From the NCBI RefSeq assembly GCF_009602535.1, contig NZ_WIQI01000010.1:1-61327 (forward strand): a DNA stretch of 61,327 nt. Direction: 5' to 3'. Positions within the stretch are counted from its first letter, which is position 1; each line of letters starts with the position of its first letter. Below the pieces are notes generated by a model that saw only the letters and a program-made list of their open reading frames with translations, ran no database searches and had not been told where the DNA came from. Positions 25,795 to 36,171 of the stretch are shown piece by piece. Source of the DNA: Ornithinicoccus halotolerans. Lineage in GTDB: Bacteria; Actinomycetota; Actinomycetes; Actinomycetales; Dermatophilaceae. Both the position numbers and the translations under genes were made by a program.

Positions 25795-27365
25795 GTCCAG
25801 AAGTCGAACCGCATCCGGGCCAGCCACTGCTCCCGGGTGAGCAGCTCGGCGGTGTGCACGGGGTAGTACCAGGCGAACCAGAGCACCGCCAGTGCCAGCA
25901 CCCCCAGCACCGCCGCCGTGCCCCAGCGCCGCCGGCGCTCGCTGGCCGCGGTGCCCCCCAGCAGCAGCCCCAGGCAGAACGTGAGGACCAGCGCCAGCCA
26001 CGGCACGAACGCCACGGCGTAGAAGGAGTAGATGGTCCGGCTCTGGTACAGGAACCAGGGCAGCCAGCCGGCGGCGACACCGGACAGCACCGCCCCCGCC
26101 CGCCAGTCACGTCCCAGCAGCCACCAGAACGCCACCACCAGCAGGCCCGCCACCGCCCCCCACCACAGCACCAGGTTCCCGAGCGAGGCGATGTAGCGCA
26201 CGCACTCGGCGGCCTGGCAGCCGTCCTCCCCGCGGCTGGGCCACTCGGCGAAGAACAGCGTGGGCCGCCCCTGCACGATCCACGACCAGGGGTTGGCGGA
26301 CCAGGCGTGCTCGTTCTGGAGGCCGACGTGGAAGCGCATGATCTCGGCGTGGTAGCTGCCCAGTGAGCGCAGCGCGTCCGGCACCAGCTGCTCCCAGCCG
26401 GTCGCCGGGTGGGAGGCCGCCCAGTGCCGCTTGTAGCTGTCGTCGGCCCGGAACCATCCTGCCCACGACACCAGGTAGGTGAGCAGGGCCACCGGCACCA
26501 TCGCCAGGAACGCTGGCACCCCGTCCCGCAGCAGCCCCGCCGGCAGCCAGCGGCGCACGCCCGCGGCGCGGCGGGCCCCGACGTCCCAGAGCACGGTCAT
26601 CAGCCCGAACGCGGCCAGGAAGAACCCGGCCGACCACTTGGTGCCCAGCGCCAGGCCCAGACACAGCCCGGCCGCGACCCGCCACCAGCGGAGGCCCAGC
26701 CCCGGGCCCCAGCGGAGCACGGCCGCCCCGGGGTCCAGGCCCGCGCACCGTTCCGCCAGCCGGGAGCGGGCCTGGCGCCGGTCCAGCAGCAGCGCCAGGA
26801 ACGCGCACAGCACCCAGAACATCACGAACACGTCCAGCAGCCCGATCCGGGAGTGCGCGAAGTGGTGGCCGTCCACCGCGAGCAGCAGCGAGGCCGCCGT
26901 GGCCAGCGTGGCGTGGTGGAACAGGTGCCAGGCCGCGCGCCCGACCAGCAGCACCGACAGCGTCCCCACCACCGCCGAGGCCAGCCGCCAGCCGAGCCCG
27001 GTGTCGACACCGGCGACCAGCTCGCCGACGGCGATCATCCACTTGCCGACCGGCGGGTGGACGACCATGTCCGCCGCGGTGCCCCACACGTCCGGGGTGC
27101 CGGCGGTGAACAGCGCGTCCGGCTCCTCCAGCCCGCCCCGGACCTCCCGCTCGTGGCCGTGCAGCACCAGCGACCACGCCTGCTTGACGTAGTAGGTCTC
27201 GTCGAACACCAGCTGGTGCGGGTGCTCGAGGCGGAAGAACCGCAGCACCGCCGCGACCGCCGTCACCAGAAGCGGCCCGAGCCACCCCCAGAGCCGGTGG
27301 CGGGGGCCCGGTTCGGGACCGAGGAGACGTCGGCGCAGCTGCGCCTCTGGCTCGGCCCGGGTCAC
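25791..27365 (-). CDS. pmt: Polyprenol-phosphate-mannose-protein mannosyltransferase
   Basis: Membrane glycosyltransferase that O-mannosylates exported proteins in Actinobacteria. 524 residues, about ten helices, GT-C fold. The catalytic Asp-Glu pair is in HQLVFDETYYVKQAWSL (Asp55, Glu56); VHPPVGKWMIAVGE and DGHHFAHSRIGLLDVF are further PMT signatures. I chose GTG 27365 over the in-frame ATG at 27374 because a -10 TACGAT ends exactly 7 nt before it. Usually adjacent and divergent to rsmI; here sdhCAB lies between. Confidence 0.95.
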   Translation of the reverse strand: MTRAEPEAQLRRRLLGPEPGPRHRLWGWLGPLLVTAVAAVLRFFRLEHPHQLVFDETYYVKQAWSLVLHGHEREVRGGLEEPDALFTAGTPDVWGTAADMVVHPPVGKWMIAVGELVAGVDTGLGWRLASAVVGTLSVLLVGRAAWHLFHHATLATAASLLLAVDGHHFAHSRIGLLDVFVMFWVLCAFLALLLDRRQARSRLAERCAGLDPGAAVLRWGPGLGLRWWRVAAGLCLGLALGTKWSAGFFLAAFGLMTVLWDVGARRAAGVRRWLPAGLLRDGVPAFLAMVPVALLTYLVSWAGWFRADDSYKRHWAASHPATGWEQLVPDALRSLGSYHAEIMRFHVGLQNEHAWSANPWSWIVQGRPTLFFAEWPSRGEDGCQAAECVRYIASLGNLVLWWGAVAGLLVVAFWWLLGRDWRAGAVLSGVAAGWLPWFLYQSRTIYSFYAVAFVPWLALVLTFCLGLLLGGTAASERRRRWGTAAVLGVLALAVLWFAWYYPVHTAELLTREQWLARMRFDFWT

Positions 27366-27372
27366 GCGGCAC

Positions 27373-27378
27373 ATCGTA
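27373..27378 (-). promoter_or_regulatory. -10 element of a leaderless pmt promoter
   Basis: TACGAT (TANNNT) on the minus strand with 7 nt to the GTG start of pmt. It overlaps the alternative upstream ATG, arguing against that start. Confidence 0.5.
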
Positions 27379-27409
27379 GGCCGGTCCGCCTGCGGCGACC
27401 CCGCGGTAG

Positions 27410-27415
27410 TACAGT
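27410..27415 (+). promoter_or_regulatory. -10 element of the sdhCAB promoter
   Basis: TACAGT followed by 6 nt and the GTG start of sdhC, suggesting a leaderless or near-leaderless mRNA. Divergent from the pmt -10 within a 56-bp intergenic region. Confidence 0.5.
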
Positions 27416-27421
27416 CACCGC

Positions 27422-28123
27422 GTGGCCACGTCGACACTTTCTGCAGGTCCGCGACGGCGTTCCGGGCCGAGCACCGTTGTCTGGAAGACCGTGATGGCCA
27501 TCACGGGGCTGATCTTCGTGGGCTTCATCCTGGCCCACATGTACGGCAACCTGATGATCTTCGGTGGCCAGGCCGCCTTCGACGAGTACGCCCACCACCT
27601 GCGCGAGCTCGGCGCGCCCATGCTGCCCGAGAGCGGCTTCCTGTGGCTGATGCGCATCACGCTGATCGTGGCGCTGGTGCTGCACGCCTACGCCGCCTTC
27701 ACGCTGTGGGCCCGCGCGGGCAGGGCACGCCACCAGCGCTACGCCGTCACCAAGCAGGGCTACGGGCAGTTCTACGCCAAGGCGATGCGCTGGGGCGGGG
27801 TCGCGCTGCTGCTGTTCGTCGTGTTCCACATCCTGCACTTCACGACCAACACCATCCAGATCAACGGCGACTTCGCAGCCCCGTCCGACCGGCTGGTCTC
27901 CAGCTTCGAGGTCTGGTGGGCGGTGCTGATCTACCTGCTGGCGGTGCTCGCCCTGGGCCTGCACCTGCGGCACGGGATCCACGGCGCGGCCATGACGCTG
28001 GGCCTCAACACCTCACTGACCGCCCAGCGGCGGATCCACCAGGTCGCGATCGCCGTGGCCGTCGTGACCGTGGTCGGCTTCATGGTGCCGCCGTTCGCGA
28101 TCCTGCTCGGCCTGACCCCGTGA
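27422..28123 (+). CDS. sdhC: Succinate dehydrogenase cytochrome b subunit (b558 type)
   Basis: 233 residues with five membrane helices, the single-subunit anchor of type B succinate:quinone oxidoreductases. Candidate haem ligands are conserved histidines in [29 protein letters not shown] and [10 protein letters not shown]. It anchors SdhA and SdhB and passes electrons to menaquinone. First gene of sdhCAB. Confidence 0.95.
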   Translation: MATSTLSAGPRRRSGPSTVVWKTVMAITGLIFVGFILAHMYGNLMIFGGQAAFDEYAHHLRELGAPMLPESGFLWLMRITLIVALVLHAYAAFTLWARAGRARHQRYAVTKQGYGQFYAKAMRWGGVALLLFVVFHILHFTTNTIQINGDFAAPSDRLVSSFEVWWAVLIYLLAVLALGLHLRHGIHGAAMTLGLNTSLTAQRRIHQVAIAVAVVTVVGFMVPPFAILLGLTP

Positions 28124-28154
28124 CGCCTGCTGCCACCGCCCGAGGAGTCCACCC

Positions 28155-30121
<1,967 letters not shown>

Positions 30122-30125
<4 letters not shown>

Positions 30126-30862
30126 AGGTCACCCTCAAGATCTGGCGGCAGGACGGCCCGCAGGACGAGGGGCGGATGCAGACCTACGCCCTGGAGAGCG
30201 TCTCGGAGGACATGTCGTTCCTGGAGATGCTGGACGTCCTCAACGAGGAGCTCACCGCCCGCGGCGAGGAGCCGGTGGCCTTCGACTCCGACTGCCGCGA
30301 GGGCATCTGCGGCATGTGCGGCCTGGTCATCAACGGCGAGGCCCACGGGCCGGAGCGCACCACGACCTGCCAGCTGCACATGCGTTCCTTCAAGGACGGC
30401 GACGAGATCACCATCGAGCCGTGGCGGGCCGACGCCTTCCCGGTCATCCGGGACCTGGTCGTGGACCGCTCCGCCTTTGACCGGATCGTCGCCGCGGGCG
30501 GCTACATCTCGGTCAACACCGGCGCCGCGCCGGACGCCCACGCCACCCCGGTGCCGAAGGAGAACGCCGACCGGGCGTTCATGGCCGCCGAGTGCATCAG
30601 CTGTGGCGCCTGCGTCGCGGCCTGCCCGAACGCGTCGGCGATGCTGTTCACCGGCTCCAAGGTCACCCACCTGGGTGAGCTGCCGCAGGGGCAGCCGGAG
30701 CGGTACGCCCGCGTGCTGCAGATGGTCGACCAGCACGACGCGGAAGGCTTCGGCGGCTGCACCAACCTCGGGGAGTGCTCCAACGCCTGCCCGAAGGGCA
30801 TCCCGCTCAACGTCATCTCCCAGCTCAACCGCGACCTGAACGCGGCGCACCGGCACCGCTGA
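30122..30862 (+). CDS. sdhB: Succinate dehydrogenase iron-sulfur subunit
   Basis: 246 residues. The [2Fe-2S] ligands are Cys58, 63, 66 and 83 ([20 protein letters not shown]). The C-terminal clusters are [13 protein letters not shown] and [22 protein letters not shown] start overlaps the sdhA stop by 4 nt. The gene ends 18 nt before rsmI with no terminator visible, so rsmI may be co-transcribed. Confidence 0.96.
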
Positions 30863-30880
30863 CGGGCGGGGGCGGCCACC

Positions 30881-31726
30881 GTGGGCGAGCAGCGTCAGCC
30901 GGCGCTGGTGTTGGCCGCTACCCCCATCGGTGACGCACGCGACGCCCCGCCGCGGCTGCTGGAGGAGCTCACCGGCGCCGACGTCGTCGCGGCCGAGGAC
31001 ACCCGGCGGCTGCGGCGGCTGTGCGACCGGCTGGACATCCGACCTCGCGGGGAGGTCCTCAGCTACCACGAGCACAACGAGGCCCGGCGCACGCCCGAGC
31101 TGGTGGAGCGGGTCGCCGCGGGCGACCGGGTCGTGCTGGTCACCGACGCGGGGATGCCGTCGGTGTCCGACCCCGGCTACCGGCTGGTCAGCGCCCTGGT
31201 GGAGCGTGGGCTGCCGGTGACGGCCGTGCCCGGGCCCAGCGCGGTGCTGACCGCGCTGGCGGTGTCCGGCATGCCGGTGGACCGGTTCTGCTTCGAGGGG
31301 TTCCTGCCGCGCAAGGCCGGGGAGCGCCGGCGGGTGCTGGCCGGGCTGGCGGAGGAGCGGCGCACCATGGTGCTGTTCGAGGCGCCGCACCGGCTGGCGG
31401 CCACGCTGGAGGCGATGGCCGGGGCGTTCGGGGCCGACCGGCCGGCCGCGGTGTGCCGCGAGCTCACCAAGAGCTACGAGGAGGTGCGTCGCGGGCCGCT
31501 GGCGGAGCTGGTGAGCTGGGCGGCCGACGGCGTGCGCGGCGAGATCACCGTGGTGGTCGCGGGCGCCTCCGGTGAGCCCCCCGCCCGCGATGTCTCGACG
31601 GTCGTCGCCGCGGTCGAGGCGCGCGTCGCGCAGGGGGAGCGGCTCAAGGACGCCTGCGCCGCCGAGGCCGGAGCAGGGTTCTCCAAGAAGGACCTCTACG
31701 AGGCGGTGCTCGCCGCCCGGCGGTAG
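30881..31726 (+). CDS. rsmI: 16S rRNA (cytidine-1402-2'-O)-methyltransferase
   Basis: 281 residues of the tetrapyrrole-methylase fold: [52 protein letters not shown] and [17 protein letters not shown], then [10 protein letters not shown]. Methylates ribose of C1402 in the decoding centre. GTG start. Confidence 0.95.
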   Translation: MGEQRQPALVLAATPIGDARDAPPRLLEELTGADVVAAEDTRRLRRLCDRLDIRPRGEVLSYHEHNEARRTPELVERVAAGDRVVLVTDAGMPSVSDPGYRLVSALVERGLPVTAVPGPSAVLTALAVSGMPVDRFCFEGFLPRKAGERRRVLAGLAEERRTMVLFEAPHRLAATLEAMAGAFGADRPAAVCRELTKSYEEVRRGPLAELVSWAADGVRGEITVVVAGASGEPPARDVSTVVAAVEARVAQGERLKDACAAEAGAGFSKKDLYEAVLAARR

Positions 31727-31740
31727 CGGCGGGCCGCCGG
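31717..31740. terminator. GC hairpin between convergent rsmI and the DUF4126 gene
   Basis: CCGGCGG (31717-31723) pairs with CCGCCGG (31734-31740) across a 10-nt loop and includes the rsmI stop. No U-tract follows, which is common in high-GC genomes. It may be only compositional. Confidence 0.35.
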
Positions 31741-31789
31741 CTGCCGGTCGGTGGCGTCCTCCGGAGCAGCGAGCCGCGCCGAGGCGTCG

Positions 31790-32401
31790 TCAGCGGTACC
31801 CGGCCTCGGACAGCGCGCGGTCCCGCTCCCGTCTCCGGCGTCGGGTGGAGGACCACAGCAGCCACAGCCCCCACAGCAGGAGGACCAGGACCAGCAGCAC
31901 GACGACCGGGAAGAATACCGCCGCCAGGCTGAGCCCCACCGACGCGGTGTCCTCGGCGGCCGAGACCACCGGTGCGCCGAGCCCGCCGGTGCTGCCGTTG
32001 ACGAGCGGGCGGGCGACCGCCTTGCCGGTGTGCACCACCCCCGCGACGACGATGCCGAGGACGACGCCCACCCAGGGGTTCTGCTGCAGGAACGAGGAGC
32101 TCTGCTCGTAGTCCTCGGCCGCCTGCGTCGCGGCGAAGATCAGCCCACCGGTCGCCGGGCGCACGAAGGTGCCGACCGCGTCGTTGATGTGGTCCACCAC
32201 GGGGACCTTGTCGAAGACGACCTCGAGCAGCAGCAGACCGGAGGCGATGCCGATCGCCCACCACGACTCGATCCAGCCGTACTGCGCCGGCAGGCTCACG
32301 GCGTCGGTGAAGCGGGCCAGCAGCGCGACGATGAGGAAGGGGATGTAGGCGTTCAGGCCGGCCGCTGCCGACAGCCCCATCCCAGTCAGTGTCGCGAGCA
32401 T
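31790..32401 (-). CDS. DUF4126 family membrane protein
   Basis: 203 residues from the ATG at 32401, which has GAGGAG directly upstream (an in-frame start further up lacks support). The N-terminus ATLTGMGLSAAAGLNAYIPF and KVPVVDHINDAVGTFVRPAT are typical of DUF4126. About five membrane helices and a basic C-terminal tail (STRRRRRERDRAL). Function is unknown. It stands alone, divergent from the next gene. The 160-nt gap to 32562 holds no element I can identify. Confidence 0.85.
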   Translation of the reverse strand: MLATLTGMGLSAAAGLNAYIPFLIVALLARFTDAVSLPAQYGWIESWWAIGIASGLLLLEVVFDKVPVVDHINDAVGTFVRPATGGLIFAATQAAEDYEQSSSFLQQNPWVGVVLGIVVAGVVHTGKAVARPLVNGSTGGLGAPVVSAAEDTASVGLSLAAVFFPVVVLLVLVLLLWGLWLLWSSTRRRRRERDRALSEAGYR

Positions 32402-32561
32402 CTCCTCGCCCCCTTCGTCGTACCGGCGCCCCGGAACCGGGCACCGTCCAGTTTTCCACGGCTGCGCTCTGACGCAGGGCACTCGTGGCCCGTTCCGCCG
32501 TCGGTGTCCTTCCCGGGAGGTGACGGCTGCGCGAGGATGAGGTCAGGAGGAGGCGACGCGG

Positions 32562-34409
32562 GTGCGAGGACGCCACCGGGCACGGGCCGTAGCGGCCGGG
32601 CTGACGGTGGCCGGCCTGCTCGCCCTGGCCGCGGTGCTGACCGCGACCGGTCTCGCCGATCGCTTCGCGAGGCCTGCGGACCCGGTGGCCGTGCCGGAGT
32701 GGGACTCCACCCGTGACTTCCGGTTCCAGCTGGGCGAGGGAACCTACCCCCGGCTGGACGTCGTCCGCGAGGCCGGTGCGGACCGGTTCCGGGTGAGCTC
32801 CACCATCTCCACGGCCACCGAGCTCGAGGGCACCGCCCTCGCGAGCCTGCCCGGGAGCGAGCTGTTCGTGGGTCCGGGGGTCACCGTGCTGCTGACGCCC
32901 GCCCCCCGGGGCCTCGAGGACGGTGCCCACTACTGGCTGTCCGGCCCGGCGGATCTCGGCCGCTCCGCCGTCTACGGCACCTCGCGGGTGGTCGAGCACG
33001 GCAGCCACACCCTGCTGGTGCAGGTCCTGGTGTCGCGGCACCCGATCCGCGCCGAGGACGTAGGGGACATCGCCTGGGTGGTCGACGGCACGGTCGGGCT
33101 GGCCAGCGGTGCCACGGTGCACCAGGCAGACCTCGAGTCCGGGGGCCGGCGGCTCCTCGTCTGGCGCGCCCCCGAGCAGGACCTGGTCGGCTACGTCACC
33201 CGTGACCGGGGTCCGCGGCTGTGGGGTGCCGGGCTCGACCGGGGCCACCTCTACGGCGTGGCGGTCCGCGAGGACGGGGAGGCCGGGCGAGCGACGTCGC
33301 GGCAGTGGCGCTTCGCCGTGCTGCCGGCCGGGGTGCGTGAGGTGACGGCGGTCCTCGATGACAGCGTGGGGACGGTGATGCCGTTCGAGACCGTCCCGCT
33401 CGGGTCGGAGACGGTCGCCTACCGGCTGCTGGACGGCGTGGACGTGGAGCGCCGCGCGTCGGGCCACTGGGAGCTGTCCTGGCTCGATGCAGCCGGCGTG
33501 CGCCGTGACGTCGTCGAGGCAGCGGCGGGGGAGGGGGAAGGTGCGGCAGCGCCGGGCTCCGCGCCGACGCTGGACCCCACGGCTGAGCTCGACGTCGAGC
33601 TGGCGCCGGTGGAGTCCGGTCTCGCGGTGCCCGTCCTGGTCCGCAGGGAGGCAGCGGCGGACCGCTTCACGGTGCTGCTGCAACGGCCGGACGGCACCCA
33701 GCCGCTGCAGCCGGTACCGGGCGAGCTGCCGGGCCAGGCGCAGCTGTTCAGTGACGGCGAGCTGACGTCCGTGCTGCTCACCCCGGTCTCGGGTGACGTC
33801 GACGCCGAGGAGACGCAGCTGCTCGGGACCCTGCCCGGCCGCGGCACCCAGCACACCGTGGTCACCCAGGACGGTGACCAGCGGCTGCTCGCGCACGTCT
33901 TCCGGGCCGACGCCCCGGTCCGGGCCAGCGACGTGCGGGACGTGCTCTGGGTCACCGGCGACCGGGTAGTGGCCGCCAGCGGGACGCCGGTGCTGGCAAC
34001 CGAGCTCGCGGACGTCGGTGAGGGCGGCCAGGCGTTCGTGGTGCCCGAGCACCAGGTCGCCGGGGCGCTGCTGCCCTGGAGCGCCCTCCCGCTGCAGGTG
34101 GCCACCACCGGCCAGCCGCAGCTGCTCAGCCTGGCCGTGGGCAGCGTCGGCCCCGGGCGGACCGACGGGGCCCGGCTGCTCCTGGCGCTGCTGCCGGGTG
34201 GCGCGAGCGAGCCCCGGGTGCGGCTCGACGACCGGGACCGCACCCAGCTGCGGCTGCACACCGCGACACTCGGCGAGCACACGCTTGGCTCCGCCGTCGT
34301 GCGGGGGGTCGACGTCGCCACGGAGAACGACCAGCCGGCGCTGTCCTGGACCAGCGCCGGCGGCACCCGGCGGTCGCTGGCCGGTGTGCACGAGGCTCCC
34401 CCCTCCTGA
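32562..34409 (+). CDS. Membrane-anchored or secreted protein with two copies of an unrecognised ~270-residue domain
   Basis: 615 residues. A basic start and one hydrophobic segment (residues ~8-32) without a lipobox suggest a signal anchor or signal peptide; the rest is extracytoplasmic. Copy A (about 43-318) and copy B (about 340-610) align along their length: GSELFVGPGVTVLLTPAPRG with FSDGELTSVLLTPVSGD; IRAEDVGDIAWVVDGTVGLA with VRASDVRDVLWVTGDRVVAA; SWLDAAGVRRDV with SWTSAGGTRRSL. Copy A is also close to the ectodomain of the protein at 34975, including the juxtamembrane VPEWDSTRDF. I do not recognise the domain. GTG start with GGAGGAGG upstream. Position before an ECF sigma gene suggests a surface or periplasmic signalling part. 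Confidence 0.8.
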   Translation: MRGRHRARAVAAGLTVAGLLALAAVLTATGLADRFARPADPVAVPEWDSTRDFRFQLGEGTYPRLDVVREAGADRFRVSSTISTATELEGTALASLPGSELFVGPGVTVLLTPAPRGLEDGAHYWLSGPADLGRSAVYGTSRVVEHGSHTLLVQVLVSRHPIRAEDVGDIAWVVDGTVGLASGATVHQADLESGGRRLLVWRAPEQDLVGYVTRDRGPRLWGAGLDRGHLYGVAVREDGEAGRATSRQWRFAVLPAGVREVTAVLDDSVGTVMPFETVPLGSETVAYRLLDGVDVERRASGHWELSWLDAAGVRRDVVEAAAGEGEGAAAPGSAPTLDPTAELDVELAPVESGLAVPVLVRREAAADRFTVLLQRPDGTQPLQPVPGELPGQAQLFSDGELTSVLLTPVSGDVDAEETQLLGTLPGRGTQHTVVTQDGDQRLLAHVFRADAPVRASDVRDVLWVTGDRVVAASGTPVLATELADVGEGGQAFVVPEHQVAGALLPWSALPLQVATTGQPQLLSLAVGSVGPGRTDGARLLLALLPGGASEPRVRLDDRDRTQLRLHTATLGEHTLGSAVVRGVDVATENDQPALSWTSAGGTRRSLAGVHEAPPS

Positions 34410-34428
34410 GCGGCGCGCGGCAACGACT

Positions 34429-34453
34429 CAACCTTCGGCGAGGGCACGCCGTT
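34429..34453 (+). promoter_or_regulatory. Candidate ECF-type promoter of the sigma factor gene
   Basis: CAACC (34429-34433), a 16-nt spacer and CGTT (34450-34453), the AAC/CGT layout of many ECF promoters. It ends 17 nt before the sigma ATG, leaving room for GAGAGG as ribosome site. The usual TANNNT -10 of other genes is not evident here. Suggests autoregulation. Confidence 0.45.
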
Positions 34454-34469
34454 GGGGTAGAGAGGGCCA

Positions 34470-35000
34470 ATGACCGGCAGGAGGGGCCGCGTGGGAGGAG
34501 AGTCCGACGAGGAGTTCGCGGGTTTCGTCCGCGACGCCTCGCCGCGGCTGCTGGCCGCCGCCTGGCTGCTCACGGCCGATCGCCACAGCGCCGAGGAGCT
34601 GGTGCAGGATGCGCTGGAACGGGTCTATCTCCGGTGGCCACGGCTGCGGTCGGGGCAGCCGCTGGCCTACGCGCGGAAGGTCATGACCAACCTGCACACC
34701 GACCGGTGGCGCCGCCGTCGGCGTGAGGTCCTGGTCGAGGCCGTGCCCGAACGTCCGGCCAGCGAGCGGCCATCCCCTCCCGGTGGCGCGGGCGTGGACG
34801 TGGTGCGGGCGTTGCAGCAGCTCCCGCCGCGGGAGCGGCAGGTGGTGGTGTGGCGCTACTACCTGGACCAGTCCGAGCAGCGCACTGCCGAGGAGCTGGG
34901 CGTGAGCCCGGGGACGGTGAAGAGCTCGGCGTCGCGTGGGCTGGCCCGCATGAGGGAGCTGCTCTCGGAGGGAGATGAGTCGCGTGCGCACAGCCGATGA
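34470..35000 (+). CDS. ECF RNA polymerase sigma factor, SigE family
   Basis: 176 residues. Sigma-2 region about 14-80 (FAGFVRDASPRLLAAAWLLT, ADRHSAEELVQDALERVYLR, AYARKVMTNLHTDRWRR) and sigma-4 about 108-160 (LPPRERQVVVWRYYLDQS, then the helix-turn-helix EELGVSPGTVKSSASRGLAR). This is the sigma-E subfamily common in Streptomyces and relatives. The 3' end overlaps the next gene by 26 nt, so the downstream membrane protein is its most likely regulator. An alternative GTG start exists at 34491. Confidence 0.93.
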   Translation: MTGRRGRVGGESDEEFAGFVRDASPRLLAAAWLLTADRHSAEELVQDALERVYLRWPRLRSGQPLAYARKVMTNLHTDRWRRRRREVLVEAVPERPASERPSPPGGAGVDVVRALQQLPPRERQVVVWRYYLDQSEQRTAEELGVSPGTVKSSASRGLARMRELLSEGDESRAHSR

Positions 35001-36084
35001 CCTGCGCCGGCTGCTCGCCACCGCGGCCGCCGAGGCGCCCCCGATGCACCTCGAGCCGGACGCCGTGATCGCTGCGGCGCAGGCCCGTCGTCGCCGAACG
35101 ATGTGGCGGGCCGTCGGGACCCTCGGGGCGGCCGCGGTGCTGGTCACCGCCCTGGTTCTCGGGCTGACCGGGCCCCTGGGTGAGCTGCGCTCCTCGACGG
35201 AGCCGGCGTCGGTCCCGGAGTGGGACACCACGCGCGACTTCTCCGCGGTGGTCGAGACCGGCCTGTCCGCCTACGACGGTGAGGAGCTGCACGGACCGGT
35301 CCCCGCGCTGGAGGTCACGCGCAGCGCGGGAGCCGAGCGGTTCACGGTCACCGACACGACGAACGGGGAGCAGCTCGACGGTGCCCCCGCGCAGGGGCTG
35401 CCGGGAAGCGAGCTCTTCGCCGGGGAGGACTACGCCGTGCTCCTCATCCCCGCCCCCCGAGGCGTGGACGGCAGGAGCACCGAGTGGCTGTTCGACTGGA
35501 GTGCGCTGGGCAACTCCGGTGTCGGTCAGACGGCACGCGTGGTGGACGACGGTGGCCAGACCCTGCTGGTTCACGCGATGGCCGCCGCGACACCGGTCCC
35601 ACCGGACGCGGTGGGCGAGGTCGTCTGGGTGGTGGACGGCACCATCGGGCTGGCCAGCGGGGAGGAGGTGCAGCAGGCGGAGGTGGAGTCGGCCGGGGAG
35701 CGGCTGGTGGTCTGGCGGTCGCCAGGAAGCGACCTGGTCGGGACCTTCCAGGATCCGCCGAGCCCGCTGATGGCATCGCACTTCACCCGGTACGCGCTCT
35801 ACCGTTCTCCGGTCCGGGGCGAGGGGGCCGAGGGCCAGGTGAGCCGGCTGTGGAGCTTCGTGGTGCTGCCCGAGGGCGCTCAGCAGGTCCGCGCCGTGCT
35901 GGACGACGAGGTCGGCACGGTGGTGCCCTTCGAGACCGTCCCCCTCGGCCCGGAGACCCTCGCCTACCGGCTGCTCGACGGCGTGGAGGTGGCGCAGTCC
36001 GACACGGGCGTCTGGGACGTGGCGTGGCGGGACGCCTCGGGCGAGCCACGGCACCTCTCCGACCTCGCCCGGGACGCCGGGTAA
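34975..36084 (+). CDS. Single-pass membrane protein, probable anti-sigma-like partner, one copy of the shared ectodomain
   Basis: 369 residues: about 43 cytosolic residues (RTADDLRRLLATAAAEAPP ... AQARRRRT), one helix (about 45-64), then an extracytoplasmic domain of about 300 residues. The ectodomain matches copy A of the 615-residue protein: VPEWDTTRDF, LPGSELFAGEDYAVLLIPAP, VGEVVWVVDGTIGLASGEEV, AVLDDEVGTVVPFETVPLG, YRLLDGVEV. The topology and the overlap with the sigma gene are those of membrane anti-sigma factors, but no zinc HxxxCxxC anti-sigma motif is present. The ATG at 34975 follows GGAGGGAG very closely; the GTG at 34984 is an alternative. Function is inferred from context only. 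Confidence 0.8.
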   Translation: MSRVRTADDLRRLLATAAAEAPPMHLEPDAVIAAAQARRRRTMWRAVGTLGAAAVLVTALVLGLTGPLGELRSSTEPASVPEWDTTRDFSAVVETGLSAYDGEELHGPVPALEVTRSAGAERFTVTDTTNGEQLDGAPAQGLPGSELFAGEDYAVLLIPAPRGVDGRSTEWLFDWSALGNSGVGQTARVVDDGGQTLLVHAMAAATPVPPDAVGEVVWVVDGTIGLASGEEVQQAEVESAGERLVVWRSPGSDLVGTFQDPPSPLMASHFTRYALYRSPVRGEGAEGQVSRLWSFVVLPEGAQQVRAVLDDEVGTVVPFETVPLGPETLAYRLLDGVEVAQSDTGVWDVAWRDASGEPRHLSDLARDAG

Positions 36085-36157
36085 GGCGGGGAGGGCCGGG
36101 CGTCGGGCAACGGGGTGACCACCGCCGTCTGGCAGCGGGGCGGCTGACCGGCCCAAC

Positions 36158-36163
36158 TAGACT
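36158..36163 (+). promoter_or_regulatory. -10 element of the metG promoter
   Basis: TAGACT followed by 8 nt and the metG ATG; no ribosome site lies between, so the mRNA is probably leaderless or nearly so. Confidence 0.55.
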
Positions 36164-36171
36164 GCGGCGCC

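Noticed and set aside
32432-32460. GGAACC as an ECF -35 upstream of the 615-residue protein gene
   Set aside because: No CGT-type -10 at 16-17 nt; the nearest CGTCC is about 7 nt away.
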